A stretch of DNA of 64,000 nucleotides from Halothiobacillus sp045689735 (GTDB lineage Bacteria > Pseudomonadota > Gammaproteobacteria > Halothiobacillales > Halothiobacillaceae), in NCBI RefSeq assembly GCF_045689735.1, contig NZ_CP142685.1, positions 868,001-932,000 on the forward strand, read 5' to 3'. The first letter of the stretch is position 1. Every line of letters starts with the position of its first letter. The position numbers and the translations under genes were made by a program. A model generated the notes under the pieces. It searched no databases. It saw only the letters and a list, made by a program, of their open reading frames with translations, and was not told where the DNA came from. Positions 52,006-59,978 of the stretch are shown here, one piece after another.

Positions 52006-52722
52006 TCAGCAGGCTGAGCTGATCGGGTGTGCGGCGAACCAGGATTCGGGGATGGGCAAATGCCCAGTTTTGACGAAAATCGTACAACCTGATTCGGTGT
52101 AGGGGGTGTGTTTGCTCCAGTGGGGACTCCGCAACCACGAGCCCGCCGGGTAGCGGCCGGTTTCATCACAAAATTCGCCTTCCAGCACAAAAATTTCCTC
52201 GCCGCCAAGGTGATGGTGGGGCTTGAAGTGCGTATGGGGTTTCCAGCGCACCAGCGCCGTGTGTTGTTCGTTAATATCCGAAAGTGGTAATACTTCGAGG
52301 CCATCCACCAAACCGGGTAGCCATTGAGTCGTCAGGCTATCCACCACAATGCGTTGCAACGATTCTTGCGGTAAATGATGCAATTTGACGAAGATCGTGC
52401 AGCCTTCGGGCGAAAAAGGCGCGTGGATCGAATCGGGTGGATTGAGCACATAACTGCCTTTTGGATAGCAGCCTTGCTCGTCGCAGAATGTGCCGTCGAG
52501 CACCAGAAATTCCTCACCGCCGTGATGGGTGTGAACTGGAAAATTCGCCCCGGGTGCAAATTTGACCAAACTGGTTGCGCGGGTTCCATCCCCGCCTGCC
52601 CGTTCGATCAATTTGCGTTCAACCGTGGGCTCCGGGGATGCAACCCAAGGTAACTTCGTGGTGTCCACAAATGCGCGTTGGCTCAGGTCAGGGTGCAGTG
52701 GGGTCAGCGGAAACTCGGTCAT
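52006..52722 (-). CDS. double-cupin protein, ChrR-like
   Basis: This 238-residue protein has two cupin domains in tandem that resemble each other: TSLVKFAPGANFPVHTHHGGEEFLVLDG-type and TALVRWKPHTHFKPHHHLGGEEIFVLEG-type, seen in pieces. Each shows the metal-binding HTHHGGEE or HHHLGGEE motif and a later G-C-T-I-F-V-K strand. ChrR-like cupins include zinc-binding anti-sigma factors and acetylacetone dioxygenase relatives, but no extracytoplasmic sigma factor gene is adjacent. The ATG at 52722 is chosen because the sequence MTEFPLTPLHP starts the domain; 15 more codons are open upstream. Confidence 0.85.
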   Translation of the reverse strand: MTEFPLTPLHPDLSQRAFVDTTKLPWVASPEPTVERKLIERAGGDGTRATSLVKFAPGANFPVHTHHGGEEFLVLDGTFCDEQGCYPKGSYVLNPPDSIHAPFSPEGCTIFVKLHHLPQESLQRIVVDSLTTQWLPGLVDGLEVLPLSDINEQHTALVRWKPHTHFKPHHHLGGEEIFVLEGEFCDETGRYPAGSWLRSPHWSKHTPYTESGCTIFVKTGHLPIPESWFAAHPISSAC

Positions 52723-52898
52723 ACGCAAAAGGCTCTCTGTGGCGTTGAACGCTTGAGCATAGAACATTACACGCGCGGCGAAAGCCGGAGTGATGAATTA
52801 CGCACTAGCCATTCCGTGCGTAGTCAGATGCGTAATTTTTCGCGCAGCAGGTGAAATCCGGCGAGGGGAGAGCGTTGAAGCAATCAGAGAGGAACCAA

Positions 52899-52925
52899 AG
52901 AAAAAACCCGCCAGAATGCGGGTTT
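52899..52925 (-). terminator. terminator after tRNA-Leu
   Basis: On the minus strand AACCCGC, loop ATTCTG, GCGGGTT is followed by a run of T residues. It lies about 48 bases beyond the tRNA 3' end. Confidence 0.85.
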
Positions 52926-52972
52926 CAGGGGGTTTTCTCATGAGGTGAAATTTCCTGAAAAATTAAGGAGAG

Positions 52973-53058
52973 TGCCCGAGGCCGGAATCGAACCGGCACG
53001 GACGGTTAAGTCCGAGGGATTTTAAGTCCCTTGTGTCTACCAGTTTCACCACTCGGGC
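52973..53058 (-). tRNA. tRNA-Leu (UAA)
   Basis: Read on the minus strand, GCCCGAG pairs with CTCGGGC to form the acceptor stem. The anticodon loop is CTTAAAA with anticodon TAA. A long variable arm typical of leucine tRNAs lies before the T arm GGTTCGATTCC. The discriminator is A. The next bases are CTC, so the CCA end is not encoded. TAGAAT shortly upstream could be its -10 element. Confidence 0.96.
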
Positions 53059-53238
53059 GCGGCGCGGATTCTACCGGATTTTGTGTGCCACTGATAGCGT
53101 AAATGCCCCGTGGGCGCCAGCGATGAATGGTGGGCAGGAAGAAGAAAACGCTAACTTTTTGATTTATGAATGCGGAAGGGGCGAGCAGTGCTGCGAGCCA
53201 AGCTAAAAGAGCAGGGCATTCCCTTCTTAAATGAGCAG

Positions 53239-54639
53239 TTAATGTGCGGAGGGGGTGTTTTCCTGCAGAGATTCATCGGCGATGACTCGGTTTCGACCCG
53301 AGGCTTTGGCCGCGTAGAGGCGTTGGTCGGCGGCATTGATCAGCGCTTCTGCGCTGATGGGTTGTTTACCATTGGTGGCGCAGACGCCAATGCTGGCGGT
53401 GACTTTCAAGCTTTGATCCCCGCCAATCGGGAATTCTGCCTGGCTGATGGCAAAACGGACGCGTTCCGCGACATTGCGGGCGTCTTGCAGCCCGGCTCCT
53501 GGCAATACGATTACAAACTCTTCGCCGCCGTAACGAAGGATGACATCCCCTTCGCGCAGTAGATCTCGCGCCAGTTGTGCGGCGCGAATGAGTACGCGGT
53601 CACCCGCCAGGTGGCCGAAGGTATCGTTGACGCGTTTGAAGTGATCGAGATCGAAGATCATTGCGGCCAGCGGAGATTGGTTCCGCTCTGCGCGGGATAG
53701 TTCTTCTTCGAGACGCTTGAAGCCAAAGCGGCGGTTGTAAATACCAGTCAGGGGATCAAGCGCGGCCACGCGCTGCAGGTCATCGTGCAGCAAGGCGTTG
53801 TTGAGAGCGAGCCCTAAGCCGTTCATGAGTAACGGCATGATGCGCGGGGTTTCTTCTGCGAAGGGCGTGGCCGACGCCAGGACACACCAACCGAGCGTCA
53901 GGCCGTGGTTCAAGATGGGGGTGAGCAATACATCGGACGGCTTGAACTGAGCCAGAATTGCATCGACACTCACTTCGGGCGGTAGGCTCATTCGGGTTTG
54001 CTTCGGGGATTCGCGCAGGGTGTGGAACGCGGGACTTTCCAGAATTTGTGCGGGGGATGTCAAACCATGGCTGGCGAGTAGGTGCCATTCGCCTTGCCGT
54101 TCCAGAATTAGTGCGCCGCCTTGGGCGTTGCTGAGATCCATTAAGAGCCTGAGCGCCTGATCACCGAGTTCGCTCAGATCCAGTTTGCTGGATAGGGTGG
54201 CGGTGAAATTACGGATTCGATCTTCGATACGGTGGGCGTCATGCAAGGCATAAAGCAGTGCGTTATAGCTTTTGGCCACCGCGCCGATCTCATCTTCATC
54301 GCGCTCTTCAAGCCGGCAATCGGCCGGGTCGCAGGCACTCCAGTCGCCGGAAAAGGTCGCCCTTTGCATGGCATTACGCACATGCTGCATGCGCTCCGCC
54401 AACCGGGTCAAGCGGGGGCGGACGATTCGGCTCGCCAGCAAAAAATTCAGGTTGCCCACCACGAATCCGGCAATCAGGGTGGAGATGATAAAGCTGCGGG
54501 AAAACGCGATGTCCTGTGGAACGCCAAACACCAGAATGAACAGGGGGAAGAGTGCCCCCATCGCCAAGCCCAGGGTGACCATGCCCCAAGCCAGCGCGCG
54601 GAAAATATGTCTTGAAAAATCCAGTCGCAGAAAATCCAT
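53239..54639 (-). CDS. membrane-anchored diguanylate cyclase (GGDEF)
   Basis: This protein of about 466 residues makes cyclic di-GMP. Two membrane helices (about 15-75) bracket a very short outside loop. A HAMP-like helix region follows with VRPRLTRLAERMQHV, then a GAF-like domain at about 150-290. The GGDEF domain ends the protein with FDLDHFKRVNDTFGHLAGD, the active site RYGGEEFVIVLPG and ASIGVCA. The inhibitory RxxD motif (REGD) lies five residues before GGEEF, so product feedback is expected. The ATG at 54639 is preferred over a TTG two codons upstream. No EAL domain is present. Confidence 0.92.
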   Translation of the reverse strand: MDFLRLDFSRHIFRALAWGMVTLGLAMGALFPLFILVFGVPQDIAFSRSFIISTLIAGFVVGNLNFLLASRIVRPRLTRLAERMQHVRNAMQRATFSGDWSACDPADCRLEERDEDEIGAVAKSYNALLYALHDAHRIEDRIRNFTATLSSKLDLSELGDQALRLLMDLSNAQGGALILERQGEWHLLASHGLTSPAQILESPAFHTLRESPKQTRMSLPPEVSVDAILAQFKPSDVLLTPILNHGLTLGWCVLASATPFAEETPRIMPLLMNGLGLALNNALLHDDLQRVAALDPLTGIYNRRFGFKRLEEELSRAERNQSPLAAMIFDLDHFKRVNDTFGHLAGDRVLIRAAQLARDLLREGDVILRYGGEEFVIVLPGAGLQDARNVAERVRFAISQAEFPIGGDQSLKVTASIGVCATNGKQPISAEALINAADQRLYAAKASGRNRVIADESLQENTPSAH

Positions 54640-54766
54640 TCTCAATCATCCGGTGTTAATCATAAATGTGGCATTTTATTGGAAGCGCAGGGCTGGCGCG
54701 TTCCATACTTTTTTCGGCATTGTGTGGTTTGTTTATGGTTTTTGATGGGTTTTTTTGAATGGGTGA

Positions 54767-55744
54767 TCATGCCGCTTGCTGCTGTTCAAATTGCCAGGCG
54801 TGGGCAATGAGATCAGCCAAGTTGGGGTAGCGCGGTTGCCAGCCCAGAAGCTGATGAGCGCGGCTGGCGTCCGCAATTAATCGGGCGGGATCACCACTGC
54901 GCCGTTCTGCATACATCACAGGAATTTCGTGTCCAGTGACGGATCGTGCGACCTCGATGACTTCCAGTACGGAAAATCCATCGCCATTGCCCAGGTTGAA
55001 CGCGGTGCTGCGTTGTTCTCGGGTCAGGAAATCCAGCGCCAAAGCATGGGCTGAACACAAATCCTGCACATGGATGTAATCGCGCAGGCAACTGCCATCC
55101 GGAGTATCGTAGTCGCGGCCAAAGACGGTGATGTGCGGTCGGCGCCCACTGGCTGCCTGCAGTACCAGTGGGATGAGGTGCGTTTCCGGTTGATGCCGTT
55201 CACCCAAGAGACCGTCCGGTTCGGCGCCCGCCGCATTGAAATATCGCAGGCAGACGGAGTGGATGCCATAGGCGGTGTCGTAGTCCGCCAGAATTTGTTC
55301 CACCATCCATTTGCTGCGCCCGTAGGGATTGATGGGGCGCTGGGGATGGTCTTCCCGGATGCGTTCGGTTTGGGGCTCGCCATAGATCGCCGCCGTGGAA
55401 GAAAATACCAGCTTCATCACGCCGTGTTCCCGCATGGCATCCAGCAAATTCAGCGTGTTGCTGACATTATTGCGGTAGTACTTGGCGGGGTTCTGAACGG
55501 ATTCAGTAACCAAACTGGCTGCAGCGAGATGCAGCACTGCATCGAAACGGTGCGCCGCGAACAGGGCGCGCAGTTGATCTGGATTGGCGAGATCGCCCAC
55601 GACGAGCGCGCCGAACCGTGCGGCATCGGCATGGCCGGTGGAGAGATTATCGAACACCACCACGCGGTGGCCGGCATCCGCCAGCCATTTCACCATGTGG
55701 GAACCGATATAACCGGCTCCCCCAACGACGAGCAAATCAGCCAT
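54767..55744 (-). CDS. galE: UDP-glucose 4-epimerase GalE
   Basis: GalE interconverts UDP-glucose and UDP-galactose. The 325-residue short-chain dehydrogenase fold shows the NAD motif VVGGAGYIGSHMV, VVFDNLSTGH, HLAAASLV, SSTAAIYGEP with the catalytic serine, then NPYGRSKWMVEQIL with the YxxxK pair. NLGNGDGFSVLEVIE lies near the end. Its ATG overlaps the stop codon of the upstream decarboxylase gene by one base. It probably supplies sugars for LPS or exopolysaccharide. Confidence 0.93.
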   Translation of the reverse strand: MADLLVVGGAGYIGSHMVKWLADAGHRVVVFDNLSTGHADAARFGALVVGDLANPDQLRALFAAHRFDAVLHLAAASLVTESVQNPAKYYRNNVSNTLNLLDAMREHGVMKLVFSSTAAIYGEPQTERIREDHPQRPINPYGRSKWMVEQILADYDTAYGIHSVCLRYFNAAGAEPDGLLGERHQPETHLIPLVLQAASGRRPHITVFGRDYDTPDGSCLRDYIHVQDLCSAHALALDFLTREQRSTAFNLGNGDGFSVLEVIEVARSVTGHEIPVMYAERRSGDPARLIADASRAHQLLGWQPRYPNLADLIAHAWQFEQQQAA

Positions 55745-58005
55745 TAGTCGTCCCGAACGCAGTCGACAAAATAGCGTTTGCCGTGCTCGGTTTCCTCGGC
55801 GACCAGGCCATGCACATCAGTCTCGAATCCCGGTAAGTGTTTATTGAATTCCCGCACGAATTTCAGGTAATCCACAATGGTTTTATTAAACCGTTCACCA
55901 GGAATAAGCAACGGGATTCCCGGCGGATAGGGTGTGACTAACGAAGCAGTAATTCGCCCTTCCAGTTCGTCAATCGGCACGCGGTCGATTTGTTTTCTCG
56001 CCATTTTTGCCCAGGCATCGGCGGGCCGCATCGCCGGTTCCATGCTGGATAGATACATTTCGGTAGTTAATCGGGCGACATCATTTTGTTTATAAAGATT
56101 ATGTAATTGCTGGCAGAGATCGCGCAAGCCAATCCGCTCGTAACGCGGATGTTTGGCAACGAATTCCGGTAAAATCCGCCATAATGGTTGATTTTTTGTA
56201 TATTCATCTTTGAATTGCTGCAAGGCCGTCAGCAGGGTATTCCAGCGGCCTTTGGTAATGCCGATGGTGAACATGATGAAAAAACTATATAAGCCGGTTT
56301 TTTCTACCACAACCCCGTGCTCGGCCAGGTATTTCGTTACCACGGCGGCGGGAATACCGGTTTCGTGAAAATCCCCATTCAGATTGAGACCCGGGGTAAT
56401 CAGGGTGGCCTTGATCGGGTCGAGCATATTGAAACCATCGGTCATATGCTCGAAGCCGTGCCAATCGTCCTGCGCCCGGATCATCCAGTCATCGCGGGTG
56501 CCGATGCCTTCGTCGGCAAGGTTCTCAGGCCCCCAGACCTTGAACCACCAGTCATCCCCATATTCGGCATCGACTTTGCGCATCGCGCGGCGGAAATCCA
56601 GCGCTTCAAGAATCGATTCTTCCACCAGCGCGGTGCCGCCGGGCGGTTCCATCATCGCGGCGGCGACATCACAGGAGGCGATAATCGCGTATTGAGGTGA
56701 AGTGGAGGAGTGCATCAAATATGCTTCGTTGAAAACATCCCGGTCAAAGCGGGATTCCACGCAGTCTTGCACCAGAACTTGAGAGGCTTGAGATAATCCC
56801 GCCAGCAGTTTGTGTGTGGATTGCGTGGAATAGATCACGGATTTTTGGCAACGCGGACGATCTGCACCAATTGCGTGATAATCACCATAGAAATCATGGA
56901 ATGCTGCATGCGGCAACCAGGCTTCATCGAAATGGAGATTTTCTACGAGGCCGTCTAATTCCTCTTTGATTTCTTCGACATTATAAATAATGCCATCATA
57001 GGTGGATTGAGTGATCGTCAGAATCTTTGGAGTTTTATCTTCGGCGAGATGGGCGAAGGGATGGGCTGCGATTTTCTTCTGGATATTCTCAAACGAAAAT
57101 TCGCTTTTTGGAATGGGGCCAATAATGCCGTAGTGGTTCCGTGTCGGCATTAAGAAGACTGGAATGGCGCCGGTCAGGATAATCGAATGCAGGATGGATT
57201 TATGGCAATTCCGGTCAACGACGACAATATCCCCCGGCGCGACATTCGAGTTCCAGACCATCCGGTTACTGGTCGAGGTGCCATTGGTGACGAAAAAGAG
57301 GTGATCCGCATTGAAAATGCGGGCGGCATTGCGTTCAGACGCCGCCACGGGCCCGGTATGATCCAGCAGTTGACCTAATTCATCGACCGCGTTGCACACA
57401 TCGGCGCGCAGCAGGTTTTCACCGAAAAATTGATGAAACATTTGCCCGACCGGGCTTTTCAGGAAGGCAACTCCACCGGAGTGACCGGGGCAGTGCCAGG
57501 AATACGAGCCATCGGCCGCGTAGCCGGTCAGGGCGTGAAAAAATGGCGGGGCGAGTGAGTTCAGGTAGGCGCGGGCTTCGCGGATGACATGCCGGGCGAC
57601 GAACTCCGGCGTATCTTCAAACATGTGGATGAAGCCGTGCAGCTCTTTGAGCACCTCGTTTGGCAGGTGGCGGCTCGTGCGCGTTTCGCCATAGAGGAAA
57701 ATCGGGATATCGGCATTGCGGAAACGGATTTCCCGAATGAATTTACGCAGTTGGGCGATGACCGGTAACTCGCTGGAGCCATCGTCCTGCACTGCGCTGA
57801 ATTCTTCGTCATCAATCGACACGATAAAGGCGGACACGCGGCTTTGCTGTTGGGCGAACGAAGCCAGATCGACATAGCTGGTAACGCCCAGCACCTCTTC
57901 GCCCTCGGCGCGGATCGCATCGGCGAGGGCGCGCACGCCCAGACCTGACGCATTTTCAGAGCGGAAATCTTCGTCAATGATGACGATCGGGAAGCGAAAC
58001 AGCAT
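55744..58005 (-). CDS. PLP-dependent arginine/lysine/ornithine decarboxylase
   Basis: This 753-residue protein is a large fold-type I basic amino acid decarboxylase. An N-terminal response-regulator-like wing covers about 1-125 (FRFPIVIIDEDFRSENASG split). The PLP domain carries the lysine in TQSTHKLLAGLSQASQ, with LHFDEAWLPHAAFHDFY and TNGTSTSNRM before it. A C-terminal domain ends the protein. Length matches AdiA, LdcI/CadA and Pseudomonas LdcA. I cannot tell arginine from lysine specificity by eye. The ATG at 58005 has AGGA 8 bases upstream. galE follows with a one-base overlap. Confidence 0.92.
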   Translation of the reverse strand: MLFRFPIVIIDEDFRSENASGLGVRALADAIRAEGEEVLGVTSYVDLASFAQQQSRVSAFIVSIDDEEFSAVQDDGSSELPVIAQLRKFIREIRFRNADIPIFLYGETRTSRHLPNEVLKELHGFIHMFEDTPEFVARHVIREARAYLNSLAPPFFHALTGYAADGSYSWHCPGHSGGVAFLKSPVGQMFHQFFGENLLRADVCNAVDELGQLLDHTGPVAASERNAARIFNADHLFFVTNGTSTSNRMVWNSNVAPGDIVVVDRNCHKSILHSIILTGAIPVFLMPTRNHYGIIGPIPKSEFSFENIQKKIAAHPFAHLAEDKTPKILTITQSTYDGIIYNVEEIKEELDGLVENLHFDEAWLPHAAFHDFYGDYHAIGADRPRCQKSVIYSTQSTHKLLAGLSQASQVLVQDCVESRFDRDVFNEAYLMHSSTSPQYAIIASCDVAAAMMEPPGGTALVEESILEALDFRRAMRKVDAEYGDDWWFKVWGPENLADEGIGTRDDWMIRAQDDWHGFEHMTDGFNMLDPIKATLITPGLNLNGDFHETGIPAAVVTKYLAEHGVVVEKTGLYSFFIMFTIGITKGRWNTLLTALQQFKDEYTKNQPLWRILPEFVAKHPRYERIGLRDLCQQLHNLYKQNDVARLTTEMYLSSMEPAMRPADAWAKMARKQIDRVPIDELEGRITASLVTPYPPGIPLLIPGERFNKTIVDYLKFVREFNKHLPGFETDVHGLVAEETEHGKRYFVDCVRDD

Positions 58006-58165
58006 GGGCTTATCCTGTGTCGTGGGCAATCTGGGGTGCAACGGCGCCCGCGCATTCTAGCGCAAGCACGCCAGGCTTCTATGTACTTTGGATGACGCGC
58101 GGTGCCTTGTGGTTCGGCATCGGGTTATAGTGACGACTCGGTGCAGTAAGTTGGATGGGTGGGAG

Positions 58166-58687
58166 ATGAGTGGTTCGGAGACTTCGGTCGTGCCGTTTCG
58201 TGTGGGTCATGGCTTTGATGTGCATGCGTTCATGCCGGGCAACCAGATCGTCATCGGTGGTGTGACGATTCCATTTGATCGGGCGTTCAAGGCGCATTCC
58301 GATGGCGATGTATTGATTCACGCCTTGTGCGATGCGTTACTGGGTGCGGCTGGATTGGGCGACATCGGGCGGCATTTCCCCGATACGGATGCCGCGTATC
58401 GGGGCATCGACAGTACACGCTTACTGGCCGAAGTGCGTCAAAAAATCGCGGACGCGGGCTGGCAATTGGTGAACGCGGATATGACAGTGATTGCCGAGGC
58501 GCCGCGTCTCGCACCGCATATTCCCGCCATGCGCGCCCGTTTGGCGACGGTGCTGGGGGTGGACATGGCTCAGCTGAATATTAAGGCGACGACGAGTGAG
58601 CGTTTGGGGTTCACCGGTCGAGGGGAGGGGATTGCGGCCGAGGCGGTGGCTTTGTTGACCGCCTGTGCCCCGGTTCATCCGGTTTGA
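58166..58687 (+). CDS. ispF: 2-C-methyl-D-erythritol 2,4-cyclodiphosphate synthase
   Basis: IspF cyclises the CDP-methylerythritol phosphate product, the fifth step of the MEP pathway. The ATG at 58166 gives 173 residues. Motifs are RVGHGFDVHAF (zinc ligands Asp and His), IPFDRAFKAHSDGDVLIHALCDA in pieces, GDIGRHFPDTD, and NIKATTSERLGFTGRGEGIAA in pieces. Its usual partner ispD is at 2305, about 55 kb away. It is divergent from the decarboxylase gene. Confidence 0.97.
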   Translation: MSGSETSVVPFRVGHGFDVHAFMPGNQIVIGGVTIPFDRAFKAHSDGDVLIHALCDALLGAAGLGDIGRHFPDTDAAYRGIDSTRLLAEVRQKIADAGWQLVNADMTVIAEAPRLAPHIPAMRARLATVLGVDMAQLNIKATTSERLGFTGRGEGIAAEAVALLTACAPVHPV

Positions 58688-58802
58688 GCCTCGATCAGCC
58701 GCATCCGGTTGACCTTGTGGCGGTGCTGTTCAATCCGCTTTTCCCGTTCGGGGGAGAGGGATTCAACGCGATTGATTTTTAACAAATTGATTTTTAATCA
58801 TA

Positions 58803-59978
58803 TTAAGGTTTTTTGCTCAGGTCGAATTCATCATCCTCCAGACCCGGCAGTTTGGTGGCCTTCGGTGCGGCCTTTTGCGCTGCCTGACGGTTGATCTCGG
58901 CTTCGAGGAGCGCATCAATATCGTCGAAATTCAGATTTTCGACACTGGAATTGGCCGTCGGTTTTTCTGGCAGCGGGATTTCATCCAGGTTGATCATCCC
59001 CTGTTCGTCGGGTTCGGGCAGGACGGATTCTTTGCCTGCATCCAAGGCGGATGTTGCGGGTGTTGCCGTCGGTGTTTTCGCTGCGGTGGCAGACGCTGGG
59101 CTGGGTTGAATGCTGGCTAGAATGTCGTCCACAGAAGGCGTATCGGATAGATCGGCGATCACTTCTTCGTCAGGGCTTTCTTGCGGCGGTTGTTTCGCTG
59201 CGGTTACGGGTTGTTCAGGTGCTGGCTGCTCAAGGGCTGGGGCGGGCGGTTTGGGTTCGTTGGCTGGGGATTCCGGCGCGGGCTCATCATTCGTGATCAG
59301 GACGACACGGCTCAATTGATCATCCGCCAGTGCCTTGGCGTTGGCTTCCGAATTGCCCTGATCAAGCGCTTGCAGATAAAGCAGTGCCCGTAAAATCTGG
59401 GGGACACGGTAATCGCCTTCAAGGCCGAATTTGCGGCCATATTCACCCACAATGATGCCGACTGAGCGCAGGGCTTCGGCCAGTTGCGCCGAGCGCTCGC
59501 TCTCCGCCTTTCGGCTCAAGGACAATTCATTGTGTAGTTGCTGAATTTCTTCTGCGGCTGCGCTGGGCTTCTGGCTTTGGCGCAGGATGGCCGCAATTTG
59601 ATGCAAGTCGTTGTGTCGCGCGGTCATCACCTCGCGGACGGCATGCACCATGGCCTCTTGGCTCGGCTGCAGCCAGGGTTCAACCCAATGACCAATCAGG
59701 CGCTGACTGCGTTCCCGGTAGTCGGCTTGCTCTTCGTCGGTGAGTGGCCGCTCCGGGATCAACGCGGCACAGTGGGCGGTAAAGGTTTCTGTGGCCGCCT
59801 TGGCCAGCGCATCCCGATCATCGAGCAGGGTGCGCGCCGCGTTCAGTCGTTGGCTTCGCGCGCGCAGGGTGAAAATCAGAACCCCCAGTGTCACCAGCAG
59901 GAGTCCGGCGGCGAGTTCGGCCATCAGGAGGGCGCCGGTGGGCGAGAGAAACGCTGCGGTGAATGCAGAAAGCGTCAT
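58803..59978 (-). CDS. uncharacterised membrane protein with coiled coil and acidic tail
   Basis: I do not recognise this 391-residue protein. It has one N-terminal membrane helix (about 18-38, LLMAELAAGLLLVTLGVLIF), a basic turn, and a long helical and coiled-coil region to about 225. From there it is Pro/Glu/Ala-rich and probably disordered, with VEDILASIQP-like (VDDILASIQPSPAS) and ENLNFDDIDALLEAEI acidic helices near the end. The DDI-x-A-L/S-I pattern occurs twice. AGAGG precedes the ATG, which overlaps the end of the vWA gene. The two are an operon, so a joint envelope role is inferred. Confidence 0.7.
   Translation of the reverse strand: MTLSAFTAAFLSPTGALLMAELAAGLLLVTLGVLIFTLRARSQRLNAARTLLDDRDALAKAATETFTAHCAALIPERPLTDEEQADYRERSQRLIGHWVEPWLQPSQEAMVHAVREVMTARHNDLHQIAAILRQSQKPSAAAEEIQQLHNELSLSRKAESERSAQLAEALRSVGIIVGEYGRKFGLEGDYRVPQILRALLYLQALDQGNSEANAKALADDQLSRVVLITNDEPAPESPANEPKPPAPALEQPAPEQPVTAAKQPPQESPDEEVIADLSDTPSVDDILASIQPSPASATAAKTPTATPATSALDAGKESVLPEPDEQGMINLDEIPLPEKPTANSSVENLNFDDIDALLEAEINRQAAQKAAPKATKLPGLEDDEFDLSKKP

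Noticed and set aside
54690..54740. Possible sigma28 promoter before the diguanylate cyclase (minus strand, TAAA then GCCGAAAA)
   Set aside because: The gap between TAAA and GCCG is 13 bases instead of 15 and the -10 is poor.
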